Source of the DNA: Candidatus Aerophobota bacterium
GTDB lineage: Bacteria > Aerophobota > Aerophobia > Aerophobales > B3-G15
Reading direction: 5' to 3'
Assembly (NCBI GenBank): GCA_030615365.1
Contig: JAUWZM010000008.1
Span: 1-56,268 of the forward strand
DNA length: 56,268 bases
Part shown: piece by piece, positions 1 through 9,624 of the stretch
Layout: each line of letters starts with the position of its first letter
Numbering within the stretch: the first letter of the stretch is position 1
Made by a program: the position numbers and the translations under genes
Notes under the pieces: model-generated
The model's database searches: none
The model's input: only the letters and a program-made list of their open reading frames with translations
What the model was told of the DNA's origin: nothing

Positions 1-8
1 TTTCATTA

Positions 9-70
9 GGCTTGCCTCCTTTTTGGTGGATTTACCAAATCCTACCTTAAAGGTAGGGGGGAGGCAAGTC
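9..70. repeat. Nested inverted repeat, three-way-junction fold
   Basis: An outer stem (9-20 with 59-70, including two G-T pairs) encloses two perfect hairpins: 22-27 with 34-39, and 41-47 with 51-57. Drawn as single-stranded DNA or RNA this is a compact three-way junction. It lies about 90 bases upstream of the first gene. There is no T-run after it on either strand, so a plain terminator is unlikely. The same plan (outer stem plus two hairpins) recurs at 52771-52824, which suggests a REP/MITE-like element; that link is an inference from shape, since the sequences differ. Confidence 0.6.
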
Positions 71-160
71 AATTTCACTAAAACACTTGATAATAAAGAA
101 TTTAAAAGAAAATTACTAAAGAACTTTTGACAATACTATAACTGATACAAGGAGAAAAGC

Positions 161-1315
161 ATGATCCCACGTGAACGTATTCTTACCACTCTGGCACATC
201 AAGAACCAGACAGGATACCTGTTGATTTAGGAGGTACCGGGCTCACAGGAATTCATAAGAATGCTTATACGGCTCTGGTGGAATATTTAGGCTTACCGAA
301 AAAAAAGATAAGGATTGCCAATGCGATGGAGCAAATAGCGGTAGTGGAACCAGAGCTTCTGGATGCTATAGGGATTGAGAAGTATTTCGTAGGGGTTGGC
401 TTGAATCTTCCACCAGAGTGGAAACTGGAAATCTGGGAAGAGAATGAATACCTTTACTATTACGATGAATGGGGAATAAAATGGGGGAAGCCCAAGCACT
501 CTGAGTTATACTTTGATATGGTAGAGCATCCCTTAGCCAATTATACCTCTATTGCCCAGTTGATTAAGCATCCCTGGCCCAAGGCTAACCAATCATTTTT
601 TAAGTGCATAGACTCCGTGGCCAGATCTCTCCGACAGACTCCCTATGCTATTATTGGAGGGGGACCAATAGGGACCGGAATTTTTTTGGAATGCTGCTGG
701 TTGAGCGGGATGGAAAAATTCTTTGAGGATCTTCTCCTGCGTCCAGCCTATGCTAAGAAACTGGTCGAGAAGATCACCGAGATTCAATTAACTTTTATGG
801 ATCAATATTTAGATAAGGTTGGCCCATATTTGGATATCTATATATTAGGGGATGACTGGTGTGGACAGGATGGACCCTTTATTTCACCTCGTCTTTTACG
901 AGAGTTAATCATTCCCCCCACCCGAGAGCAGATAAGTTTAATTAAGAAAAAATCAAAGGCTAAAGTGTTTTTTCATAACTGTGGCTCGGTAGTTGATCTC
1001 ATTCCAGACATGATAGAAATGGGCATAGATATCCTCAATCCAGTACAGTTAACTGCTCGGGGAATGGAGGCCAAAAAATTGAAAAGAGAATTTGGCCAGG
1101 ATATAGTCTTTTGGGGAGGTATTGATACTCAGAAGACACTTCCCTTTGGGAATCCAGATGAGGTGTGCCAGCACACGCGAGAGGTAATTGATGCTCTTGC
1201 GCCTGGTGGAGGATTTGTATTTAATACCAGCCATAACATACAATCAGGCACTCCTCCAGAAAATATATTAGCTATGTATGAAACAGTGAAACAATATGGA
1301 GTGTATAAGAAATAA
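161..1315 (+). CDS. URO-D family protein, methyltransferase-like
   Basis: This 384-residue protein belongs to the uroporphyrinogen decarboxylase superfamily, in the branch of corrinoid:CoM-type methyltransferases (MtaA/CmuA-like) rather than heme-pathway HemE. The N-terminus (MIPRERILTTLAHQEPDRIP) is the usual opening of that branch. The central motif FFHNCGSV carries the His-x-Cys zinc-site pattern, followed by GGID and a glycine-rich stretch near the C-terminus. The third zinc ligand usually supplied by a late cysteine is not evident; a His in TSHN could replace it. An AAGGAG site 7 bases before the ATG supports the start. It leads a cluster with a glycosidase and a zinc dehydrogenase. Substrate unknown. 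Confidence 0.8.
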   Translation: MIPRERILTTLAHQEPDRIPVDLGGTGLTGIHKNAYTALVEYLGLPKKKIRIANAMEQIAVVEPELLDAIGIEKYFVGVGLNLPPEWKLEIWEENEYLYYYDEWGIKWGKPKHSELYFDMVEHPLANYTSIAQLIKHPWPKANQSFFKCIDSVARSLRQTPYAIIGGGPIGTGIFLECCWLSGMEKFFEDLLLRPAYAKKLVEKITEIQLTFMDQYLDKVGPYLDIYILGDDWCGQDGPFISPRLLRELIIPPTREQISLIKKKSKAKVFFHNCGSVVDLIPDMIEMGIDILNPVQLTARGMEAKKLKREFGQDIVFWGGIDTQKTLPFGNPDEVCQHTREVIDALAPGGGFVFNTSHNIQSGTPPENILAMYETVKQYGVYKK

Positions 1316-1410
1316 CCCTTTGGATGCTCTCATAAAGTCGCGTTTTATGCGAGGCAAGGGAAGTTTTTTGATGAAAAAAAGCACAAAATAACAGAAAAAG
1401 GAGATAAAAA

Positions 1411-2718
1411 ATGAATCTGAAAAAAGATATCCCTTTTGGGATAGAAGCAGAAGATTTTCGCTGGCTCACGGCTTTTGAGGACGCCTTTGTTCCTCAGGTA
1501 AGACATATCCAGGAAAAACCTCTCGATGAGTATGAACTAACTCAACACTACCGTTTCTGGAAGGAAGATATTGATCGAGTGCGTGATTTGGGAGTGCAAA
1601 TGATCCGCTATGGAATTCCCTGGTATAAAGTAAACCCTGCTCCAGGAAAATTTGAATGGAAATGGGTTGATAAAATAATAGACTATACAACCAATCAGTG
1701 CAATCTGGAGTTTATGATTGATCTTAATCACTACAACTGTCCTTTCTGGATTGATAATGAGTTCATTAATTACTCTTTTCCTCAAAGAATGGCCGAATAT
1801 GCCTATGAATTCGCAAATAGATACAGCAAAACCGTACATTTCTATAATCCATATAACGAACCTGTTGTAAATGCTATGTTTAGCGGAGAAATGGGGCTAT
1901 GGCCACCCTATCTGCATGGTCAAGATGGGTTTGTCAAGGTGCTTCTTAACCTGGCCAGAGCAGTGGTGCTTGTAGCAAAGGCTATAAGAGAAGTGGATCC
2001 CAACTCTCGTATGGTTCATGTTGAAGGAAGTGCGGTTGCAACCACGCAGGATAAGCACCTTGAAGAAACTGTCTATCTAAAAACGGAAAGATCTTCTTTG
2101 CTCTATGACTTAGTCAGTGGCCGCCTGAAGAAAGGTCACCCACTTTATTCCTACTTAAGTGAAAATGGCACCACAGAGAAGGATTTTACCTGGTTTCAGG
2201 ATAATCATATCGAATTGGATATAATTGGGGTCAACTATTATCCTCAACTTTCTCATTCGGTTCTTTCCCAAGCAGATTCAAAGATAACAACAAAGAGAGT
2301 AATGGGTGACAAAGAGCAGCTTGAAAAACTGTTCTTGAGATATCATAAAAAGTATACCAGACCTATGATACTATCAGAGACATCGTTCTTTGGTACCAGT
2401 GAGGAAAAGGCGCAATGGTTGAAAGACTCCTGTTCTGTAATAAAAAAACTCCGATCTCAAGGTATACCAATTATTGGGTATGATTGGTGGTTTATGATAG
2501 ATTCTATTGGATGGGACTACAAATGGGGAGATGATAACCCCCAAAACTTCATTGGATTTCTTCAATCGTATGGAGGGAGTCCTCGCAAGGGTGGCGGATT
2601 GTATGCATTGAAATCTGAATTTGATGGAACTCTCACACGCCTGAAACAACCCATAGTGGATATCTACAAATCGTATACACAAAATGCAAAGGTAAAAATA
2701 GGCGATTTGAACCTATAG
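1411..2718 (+). CDS. Clan GH-A glycoside hydrolase, GH1-like
   Basis: A 435-residue TIM-barrel glycosidase. The signature YNPYNEP places the acid/base glutamate at residue 150, and MILSET places the likely nucleophile at residue 323; this spacing and the IIGVNYYP strand fit family 1 or a close clan-A relative. There is no signal peptide, so it should act in the cytoplasm on an imported or phosphorylated glycoside. An AAGGAG site precedes the ATG by 7 bases. It lies between a URO-D family gene and a zinc dehydrogenase, so the three may handle one sugar-linked or methoxylated substrate. The exact GH family is uncertain. Confidence 0.7.
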   Translation: MNLKKDIPFGIEAEDFRWLTAFEDAFVPQVRHIQEKPLDEYELTQHYRFWKEDIDRVRDLGVQMIRYGIPWYKVNPAPGKFEWKWVDKIIDYTTNQCNLEFMIDLNHYNCPFWIDNEFINYSFPQRMAEYAYEFANRYSKTVHFYNPYNEPVVNAMFSGEMGLWPPYLHGQDGFVKVLLNLARAVVLVAKAIREVDPNSRMVHVEGSAVATTQDKHLEETVYLKTERSSLLYDLVSGRLKKGHPLYSYLSENGTTEKDFTWFQDNHIELDIIGVNYYPQLSHSVLSQADSKITTKRVMGDKEQLEKLFLRYHKKYTRPMILSETSFFGTSEEKAQWLKDSCSVIKKLRSQGIPIIGYDWWFMIDSIGWDYKWGDDNPQNFIGFLQSYGGSPRKGGGLYALKSEFDGTLTRLKQPIVDIYKSYTQNAKVKIGDLNL

Positions 2719-2734
2719 AAACTGATAACTTGCT

Positions 2735-3748
2735 ATGAAAGCATTAATGAAACTGACAAATGATGAGATGAAACTTGTAGATGTTTCAGAGCCTTTCCCG
2801 GGACCGGGAGAGGTGAAAATCAAGGTAAGAGCTATAGGAATTTGTGGCACTGACCTTTATGGATATTCTGCAGTGACACCTCCGATAATTATCGGTCACG
2901 AAACAGCCGGGGAAGTAGTGGAGGTGGGCAAGGAAGTTAAAACAGTTCGAATAGGCGAAAGGGTAACTACTGAAACTACTGCCTATATCTGTGGAAAATG
3001 TAGATTTTGCCAAAGTGGGGATTATAACCTATGTCCTGAACGCAGGGGCCTTGGCTCAAAAGTCAATGGAGCTTTTGCTGAGTATTTTGTTATCCGAGAG
3101 GAAAACACTCATTATTTGCCATCTCACATCGATTTTTCTAGTGGAGCCCTCACTGAACCCTTAGCCTGTGCTACTCATGCTGTTATGGAACAAGCTAAGG
3201 TCTCAGGATGCGATGTGGTTGTAGTGCTGGGACCAGGATCACTTGGTTTATTAGTCAGTCAGGTAGCCAGGGCAAAAGGGGCTAAAGTTATTATCTGTGG
3301 AATCTCGGGTGATGAAAAACGATTAGCTCTGGCTAAGGATTTAGGAATAGACTTTGCTATCAATCTACAGGAAATGAATATACATAGATTTTTAAGGCAA
3401 ATAACTAAAGGCTATGGCGCAGACATAGTCCTTGAATGTTCAGGTGCTTCTGCAGCAGTTCATTTAGGATTAAAATTGGTCAGAAAAAGGGGCAAGTATA
3501 TTCAGGCAGGAATCCTTCATCAAAGAGTTGAATTGGACTTTGATGATGTGCTTTTCGGTCGAGAGATATACTTGATTGGCTCTCACACTCAAAAGCCTTC
3601 CTCCTGGGCTAAGGCATTAAAACTAATGGAGGAAAAAAAAGTCAATCTTACTTCATTAATAACTCATCATCTTCCCCTAACAGAATGGAAAAGAGGATTT
3701 AAAATAGCAAGGGAAAGAGATTCTATTAAGGTTATCCTTTATCCTTAG
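2735..3748 (+). CDS. Zinc-dependent medium-chain dehydrogenase
   Basis: A 337-residue MDR-superfamily alcohol/polyol dehydrogenase. The catalytic zinc site is visible as ICGTD and GHE near residues 38-60. The structural zinc lobe has the spacing CGKCRFCQSG...LC. The Rossmann nucleotide site is GPGSLGLL. Relatives oxidise sorbitol, threonine or other secondary alcohols with NAD(P). The gene starts 16 bases after the glycosidase, so they are probably co-transcribed. No clear Shine-Dalgarno sequence precedes the ATG. The coding strands converge on the next gene with only 3 bases between stops. Confidence 0.85.
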   Translation: MKALMKLTNDEMKLVDVSEPFPGPGEVKIKVRAIGICGTDLYGYSAVTPPIIIGHETAGEVVEVGKEVKTVRIGERVTTETTAYICGKCRFCQSGDYNLCPERRGLGSKVNGAFAEYFVIREENTHYLPSHIDFSSGALTEPLACATHAVMEQAKVSGCDVVVVLGPGSLGLLVSQVARAKGAKVIICGISGDEKRLALAKDLGIDFAINLQEMNIHRFLRQITKGYGADIVLECSGASAAVHLGLKLVRKRGKYIQAGILHQRVELDFDDVLFGREIYLIGSHTQKPSSWAKALKLMEEKKVNLTSLITHHLPLTEWKRGFKIARERDSIKVILYP

Positions 3749-3751
3749 AAT

Positions 3752-4390
3752 TTACAAATTTTTCTTTGAATAAAGCTCTTGAAGGGTATGATGAATATCA
3801 TCAAGAACTGGAGGATAGATTCTAAAAACTTGAGCATCCTGGGGAAACTGAACATTACTATTTTCTCGAATAAATAAAAGAGCTATTTCATTTTTTTGAA
3901 GAGTTTTATCTATTTGCCGGGAGATATACTCATCTCTTTTTCCCATAATCTGTGATAAGAATTGAGAAAGCAAAATAAAGACTTTGCTACTCCCTAACTT
4001 TAAGTTCAAACATTTACTCCAATCCATACTTTCTTTTATTAGCTCAGCATCTTCAGTGGCTTCAACTTTTGCTCCCTTTTTGTAAAACCTCCTGGCAATT
4101 TTATAGCTCCCCAGATCAACCTCTTTTATAATTTTTATTCCCTCCTCCCCTTCTATTCCCACCATCTCATGGTAAATCCTGTTAATTTTTCCTAATTTTT
4201 TTTCCAGATCATCAATATGTTTCTCTACCCCTTCCCAATATCTGCCTATCTTTTCTTTATAATCTTGAGGAAGATCTTTTTCCCATCCCTTACCAGAAAA
4301 TAAAAGGGGAATTAGGTGTATCTTTCGCTTTTCCGTTTTGTAAGTTTTTACTCTTGGTTTTCCAATTTTTCCTATAATTTTTGATTCCAT
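3752..4390 (-). CDS. Hypothetical protein
   Basis: A 212-residue soluble protein I do not recognise. It is highly charged, with a helical middle region (residues about 40-65) and a hydrophobic strand pattern around residues 130-165 (SKVFILLSQFL; IALLFIREN). The alternation is loosely like an alpha/beta domain such as the eRF1/pelota middle domain, but no catalytic motif is visible. There is no signal peptide or membrane segment. It lies downstream of pilC with a 55-base gap and may be the last gene of that operon. Function should be left open. Confidence 0.6.
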   Translation of the reverse strand: MESKIIGKIGKPRVKTYKTEKRKIHLIPLLFSGKGWEKDLPQDYKEKIGRYWEGVEKHIDDLEKKLGKINRIYHEMVGIEGEEGIKIIKEVDLGSYKIARRFYKKGAKVEATEDAELIKESMDWSKCLNLKLGSSKVFILLSQFLSQIMGKRDEYISRQIDKTLQKNEIALLFIRENSNVQFPQDAQVFRIYPPVLDDIHHTLQELYSKKNL

Positions 4391-4445
4391 TTATTTGCAC
4401 CACCAATAATAAAGATTAAATCCGAGAAAAGTTTCCCAAAATTGT

Positions 4446-5681
4446 TCACCCTCCAATGTATTGAAACATACTAAAGTAGGGCAGATACATAGCCAGCACT
4501 ACCACTCCTACTGTACCCCCCAGAAAAACCATCAGTAAAGGCTCTAAAAGACTGGCCAAGGAATCTACAATGACTTGAACCTCCTGGTCATAGAAATCGG
4601 CTACCTTATTAAGCATCTCATCTAAAGAACCTGTTTCTTCGCCCACAGAAATCATACTGGTAACTAAGGGAGGAAATACAGAGTATCTCTTCAAAGGGAC
4701 AGCAATGGTCTCTCCTTCTTTGAGAGAATCTTTTGCCTCTCCTACTGCTCTTTCAATAACCTTATTTTCTGCTGTCTTTCCAGTTAAATCCAGAGACTCC
4801 AGGATGGGAACTCCACTATTGCACAGAGTAGCTAAAGTTCTGGTAAATCGAGAAAGAGCCAATCTATGAAACAGCCTCCCCAGTACGGGGAACTTTAACT
4901 TTACTGCATCAAGCCAATACCCTCCCTTATTTGATCTTTTTACTAACCAATAGATAAGAGCCGCTATTCCCACAATAGAGGGGATTATGTAAAATTTTTC
5001 CCTCAAGAGCCTGGATAAATCCAGGAAAATTTGAGTTAAAGCAGGGAGATCAGCCTGAAAAGATTCTCTAAACAACTCCTCCATTTGAGGGAGAATGAAA
5101 GATACAAGAGCAAAAACAAGTCCCATAGCCATAATTAAAACAAAAAGGGGATATCTCATAGCAGCTTTTATCCTCGCCTTCATATCACCTGTCTCTTCCA
5201 TATAGGTTGCTAATCGAGTAAGAATAAGGTCTAAAACTCCCCCTGCTTCACCTGCTTTTATCATATTGCAAACCAAAGGAGAAAATTTTTTGGGATGTTT
5301 CGCCAACGCATCGGAAAAAGACAATCCTGCTTCTATATCAGCTTTCACCTGAATTATAATCTTCTTCAAAGATAGATTTTGAGTTTGGTTAATTAAAATA
5401 TCAAGAGCCTGAACAATGGGCAAGCCGGCATTAATTAAAGTGGCAAACTGCCGAAACATAATAACGATATGTTTTGACTTTATTCTGAGTTCAAAAAATG
5501 GAATTTTGGCGACACTTTGCTCTGAGCCCAGGGCTGCAAGACTAAACCGTCTTTTTGCTGAAATAAGGATTAATCCTTGAGCTCTTAATTGATGAGCTAC
5601 TTCTCTTTCATCATTGCTATCTATCTGCCCCCTTATTTTTTCTCCTCTCCTACCCCGAGCCATATAAGTATATACTGCCAT
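4446..5681 (-). CDS. pilC: PilC/GspF inner-membrane platform protein
   Basis: A 411-residue polytopic protein of the type IV pilus/type II secretion platform. Two copies of the GspF domain are visible (about residues 70-195 and 275-395), each followed by hydrophobic segments; the GEAGG and GEETGSLDEML motifs mark the two repeats. It anchors the assembly ATPase to the inner membrane and helps extract pilins. The ATG lies 11 bases after the pilB stop with a GGGATGAG ribosome site overlapping that stop, so the pair is coupled. No pilin genes are in this window. Confidence 0.93.
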   Translation of the reverse strand: MAVYTYMARGRRGEKIRGQIDSNDEREVAHQLRAQGLILISAKRRFSLAALGSEQSVAKIPFFELRIKSKHIVIMFRQFATLINAGLPIVQALDILINQTQNLSLKKIIIQVKADIEAGLSFSDALAKHPKKFSPLVCNMIKAGEAGGVLDLILTRLATYMEETGDMKARIKAAMRYPLFVLIMAMGLVFALVSFILPQMEELFRESFQADLPALTQIFLDLSRLLREKFYIIPSIVGIAALIYWLVKRSNKGGYWLDAVKLKFPVLGRLFHRLALSRFTRTLATLCNSGVPILESLDLTGKTAENKVIERAVGEAKDSLKEGETIAVPLKRYSVFPPLVTSMISVGEETGSLDEMLNKVADFYDQEVQVIVDSLASLLEPLLMVFLGGTVGVVVLAMYLPYFSMFQYIGG

Positions 5682-5692
5682 TTGCTCATCCC

Positions 5693-7408
5693 TTACAGGG
5701 TTCCACTTATCCTGGCCAGCTCTTCCAGGGTAGTTTTTCCCTTGATTACCTTAGCTAAAGCATTTTCTCTTAAAGGCACCATCCCCTTAGCTAAAGCACC
5801 CTTTTTAATTTCTATATCAGAAGCCTTTCTCGCAATTAACTCTCTTATCTCATCATCAATTTCTAAGGCTTCCATTACCGCCATTCTTCCCCTGTATCCA
5901 CTATTATTGCACAGCGAGCACCCCTTAGCTTTATAAAATATGCCATCTTTTAATTTCTTTTTATCTGCACCCAAAGACTTTAATATTGTTGAGGAAGGCT
6001 GATAAGGCACAGCGCAGTCTTTGCAAATTTTACGCATTAACCTCTGTGCTCCCACAAAGACAAGAGATCCCACAATGAGAAAAGGTTCTACTCCCATATC
6101 GATCAGCCTGGATATACTTCCCACAGCATCGTTGGTATGCAGAGTAGTAAAGACAAGATGACCAGTTAAAGCAGCTTTAATTCCAATATCCGCTGTCTCC
6201 AGATCCCGCATTTCTCCTAACATAATTATATCAGGATCCTGGCGAAGAAAAGATCGCAAAGCGCTGGGAAAGGTTAATCCAATTTCTTCATGAGCCTGTA
6301 CCTGATTAACCCCTTCCATTTCATATTCTACAGGATCTTCTATGGTAATAATATTCTTATCTGGACTGTTGATAGATCTTATAGCGGCGTAAAGAGAGGT
6401 AGATTTTCCGGAACTGGTAGGTCCCGTGAGAACGATCATGCCATAAGGTTGCCGAACAGCTCTTTGATATTTTTCTAACACATCACTCTCAAACCCTAAT
6501 TTTTCAATAGTTAAACCACTAAGTTGAGCCTTGTCTAACACCCTGAGAACAACTTTTTCCCCAAACTTAGTGGGTATAGTAGAAACTCTAAAATCTATAT
6601 CTCTGCTGTAAGCTTTAACTCGAAATCTTCCATCCTGAGGAAGCCTTCTCTCGGCGATATCCAAATTAGACAAAATTTTTATTCGAGAGATAACAGGGTT
6701 TTGCACTCTTTTGGGAAGAGAGGCGACAGGATGCAAAATCCCATCAATTCTATTACGAATTTGAACTTTTTTCTCAAAGGGTTCTATATGAATATCACTT
6801 GCTCTTTCTCTTATGGCCCGTGAAAGAATCATATTAACCATCTTGATAATGGGAGCTTGCTCTGCTTCTTGCAATAGATGATCCAGATTAACCGATCCCT
6901 CTCCTTCAACTACTGTTAATTCGCCCTCGCCACCTGACTTCTCTATTAAACTATCTAAATCTTTGGTAGCTAACGTAGCATAATAATCATCAATGGTTTG
7001 CTTAATTTCAGTAGGAGTAGCTACAATAACCTGGATTTCATAACCTGTCCTTGCTCTCAAGTCATCGATGAGTAATACATCTAAAGGATCAGCAGTAACA
7101 ATGGTTAGATTCTCCCCAGATCTATTCAGAGGAATTACGTTTTCTTTTTGAATTACCTTTATGGGGATGATTTTAAGTATTTCCGGGTCCAGTTTGTAAC
7201 TTCTTAATTTTATATGGGGAATCCCAAGCTGTTTGGAAAAACCAATTACCAACTGCTCCTCACTAATTATTTTCGACTTAACTAAAATATCAGCAAGCTT
7301 CCCTTTTTTTTTCTTTTGATATTCTTTAGCTCTTGCAAGGTCTTCTTCTGTTGCAAAACCTTCTTTGAGCAAAACATCGCCCAGGCTCACTCTTCTTATT
7401 CTGGCCAT
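5693..7408 (-). CDS. pilB: PilB/GspE assembly ATPase
   Basis: A 571-residue hexameric traffic ATPase powering pilus extension or type II secretion. An MshEN-type N-terminal domain (residues 1-150) precedes the ATPase core. Walker A is GPTSSGKST near residue 330. The Asp-box/Walker B region (LGEMRDLETADIG) and the His-box (FTTLHTNDA) follow. A C-terminal four-cysteine zinc motif (CKDC...CSLC) is intact and typical of PilB/GspE rather than PilT. It forms a two-gene unit with pilC. Start at the only well-placed ATG. Confidence 0.95.
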   Translation of the reverse strand: MARIRRVSLGDVLLKEGFATEEDLARAKEYQKKKKGKLADILVKSKIISEEQLVIGFSKQLGIPHIKLRSYKLDPEILKIIPIKVIQKENVIPLNRSGENLTIVTADPLDVLLIDDLRARTGYEIQVIVATPTEIKQTIDDYYATLATKDLDSLIEKSGGEGELTVVEGEGSVNLDHLLQEAEQAPIIKMVNMILSRAIRERASDIHIEPFEKKVQIRNRIDGILHPVASLPKRVQNPVISRIKILSNLDIAERRLPQDGRFRVKAYSRDIDFRVSTIPTKFGEKVVLRVLDKAQLSGLTIEKLGFESDVLEKYQRAVRQPYGMIVLTGPTSSGKSTSLYAAIRSINSPDKNIITIEDPVEYEMEGVNQVQAHEEIGLTFPSALRSFLRQDPDIIMLGEMRDLETADIGIKAALTGHLVFTTLHTNDAVGSISRLIDMGVEPFLIVGSLVFVGAQRLMRKICKDCAVPYQPSSTILKSLGADKKKLKDGIFYKAKGCSLCNNSGYRGRMAVMEALEIDDEIRELIARKASDIEIKKGALAKGMVPLRENALAKVIKGKTTLEELARISGTL

Positions 7409-7470
7409 CTTACTACCTTATTTTTCTTAATTTAGTTTATTAATATCACAAAAGAGCTCTTTGTCAAGTT

Positions 7471-9624
7471 TCACACCTCTTCCTTTATAGTTCCAGCTCT
7501 ATTATTGGTAGGAGATTGGAATTGAAGCTTGTAAAGGTAATAATAGTATCCTCTTTTCCGTAAAAGTTCCTGATGGGTGCCTGTTTCCACAATTTTTCCC
7601 TTTTGAATAACAAGGATTTTATCGGCATCCCTCACTGTAGAAAGGCGATGAGCTATAATAAGAGAAGTTTGACCTGACAGGAGATTTTTTAAAGCTCTTT
7701 GGATGAGAAGCTCTGTCTCAGAATCAATATTAGCTGTAGCCTCATCCAGGATGAGGATTTTAGGGTTAAAAGCCAGGGCCCTGGTGAGGGCTAAGAGCTG
7801 TCTTTGCCCCTGAGAAAATTCCGACCCTCGTTCCCTTACTTCTGCTTCATATTTTCCAGGGAGTCTTTCAATAAAAATGTGGGCATTTGTGTGTCTCGCT
7901 GCCTCCCACAACTTCTCATCAGAAATAGTGTTATCCCTGAGCCTTATATTGGTTCCGATGTCCCCGGAAAAAATAAAGACATCCTGAAGAACCAGACTAA
8001 TTTGAGATCTAAGAAAGGAAAGATCCAAATCTCTTATGTTGACTCCATCTAAGAGGATTTCTCCTTTTTGAAATTCGTAAAAACGAAGGAGAAGATTTGT
8101 AATTGAGGTCTTCCCTCCTCCAGTGTGGCCAACCAGAGCTATCTTTTCTCCTGGCAGAACAGTAAAAGAGACATCCTTGAGTACCCAATTCTCACCCTTA
8201 TAGGAAAACCAGACATTTCGAAATTCAATTTTTCCCTTGAGATCAACTATTTTCTTACCTCCTCCTCTATCTTCCTTTTTTTCATCCAGAAGTTGAAAAA
8301 TTCTTTCCGAAGAGGCCATAGCTGACTGAAGAATGTTAAATTTTTCAGCAATGTCTCGAATCGGCATAAAGAACATCTGAGCATAATAAAGAAATGCCGT
8401 CAAACCTCCCAGGGTAAGAGCCCCACTAATCATTTTGCCTCCTCCTTGCCAGATAATAAGGGCAATGGCGAATGCACTTATAATTTCTATTAAAGGCCTA
8501 AAGACAGCGAAGACAAAAAGTTGACGCATAGAAGCCACATAGTTCTCATTATTTATGGTCTTGAATTTGCCAAGGCTATCTTTTTCCTGAGTAAACAGTT
8601 GGATTATCCTCATTCCGGAGATGCTTTCCGCAGTGAATGCATTCAACTTGGCAAGCTTTCTACGCACCACACGAAAAGCCTGCCTTGCCTTAAGGCGAAA
8701 GACCAAACTCACATACGCCATTAAAGGGCTAAAAAGAAGGAAAATAAGAGTTAGCTTTGTATTCAAGCTGAACATAACAAACAGAATACCGCAGAGCAGA
8801 AAGATATCCTTAAGGGCTGAGACTAAAACTGTGGTGTACATTTCATTAACAGCTTCCACATCATTGGTGGCACGAGTAACCAGTCTCCCAATGGGATTTT
8901 TATCAAAAAAGGCGACGGGTAGACGGAGTAGATGGGAAAAAATTTTGACCCGCATATCATACATTATTCTCTGACCATTGTACTGAAGGACGTATATCTG
9001 GGCGAAGTTGAAGAAAAAACTCAAGGTGAGGATAGAAAAGAAGATAAAGATAAAAAAACTTAATCGAGAAATATCTTTTTTTCTAATGAGTTTTAAATCA
9101 TCTTCTGTAAGCTTCTTCAAGTCATCTGAGTTAATGAAGAAAGAGGACTCTCCAATCCGATGAAGCAAAAGAGGATATTTCTTAATTAAAGAAAGGACCT
9201 CTTCTCTTTCCTCTGTTTTTAGCTCCTCGATATTTATCCTGAAGAATCTTTCCTTTGAAAGATATCCCTTCGCCTCCAGGTCAACCCTATCGTTTTCCTT
9301 TACCAGGGTGAGGTCTATTAAGTAAGTATCCTCTTTCAGGGGGTTGAGATATTTTCCATATCTTTCACTAAAATGATTTTCAAAGGAAGGGTCCTTTCCG
9401 GAAAATTCTATTTTCGCGCAGGGAGGAACCAAACACTGATCAATAGCCATTTTGGTAATATAGGGAAGAGATATACTAAATATAGCTGTAAAAAGGGTTA
9501 TTATCACTCCCAAAAGAAAAAAAAATTTGTAAGGTTTAATGTAGTCTAAGAGTCTTTTAAACAACTTGACACTGTAAACCTTACCTACTATCTTTTCTTC
9601 CTCTAAATAATTATCTTTCATCAT
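7471..9624 (-). CDS. ABC exporter half-transporter with large extracytoplasmic insert
   Basis: A 717-residue type IV ABC half-transporter (membrane domain then ATPase). Walker A is GHTGGGKTS, the signature is FSQGQRQ, Walker B is ILILDEATANID and the switch is IIAHR. The canonical catalytic Glu in Walker B makes this the catalytic partner of a heterodimer; the FSQGQRQ form is typical of TM288-like subunits. Unusually, about 120 residues rich in Lys/Glu lie between the first membrane helix (about 34-60) and the second (about 188-210), where most exporters have a short loop. The start codon overlaps the stop of the upstream partner (ATGA). Substrate unknown; lipid or drug export is possible. 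Confidence 0.92.
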   Translation of the reverse strand: MMKDNYLEEEKIVGKVYSVKLFKRLLDYIKPYKFFFLLGVIITLFTAIFSISLPYITKMAIDQCLVPPCAKIEFSGKDPSFENHFSERYGKYLNPLKEDTYLIDLTLVKENDRVDLEAKGYLSKERFFRINIEELKTEEREEVLSLIKKYPLLLHRIGESSFFINSDDLKKLTEDDLKLIRKKDISRLSFFIFIFFSILTLSFFFNFAQIYVLQYNGQRIMYDMRVKIFSHLLRLPVAFFDKNPIGRLVTRATNDVEAVNEMYTTVLVSALKDIFLLCGILFVMFSLNTKLTLIFLLFSPLMAYVSLVFRLKARQAFRVVRRKLAKLNAFTAESISGMRIIQLFTQEKDSLGKFKTINNENYVASMRQLFVFAVFRPLIEIISAFAIALIIWQGGGKMISGALTLGGLTAFLYYAQMFFMPIRDIAEKFNILQSAMASSERIFQLLDEKKEDRGGGKKIVDLKGKIEFRNVWFSYKGENWVLKDVSFTVLPGEKIALVGHTGGGKTSITNLLLRFYEFQKGEILLDGVNIRDLDLSFLRSQISLVLQDVFIFSGDIGTNIRLRDNTISDEKLWEAARHTNAHIFIERLPGKYEAEVRERGSEFSQGQRQLLALTRALAFNPKILILDEATANIDSETELLIQRALKNLLSGQTSLIIAHRLSTVRDADKILVIQKGKIVETGTHQELLRKRGYYYYLYKLQFQSPTNNRAGTIKEEV

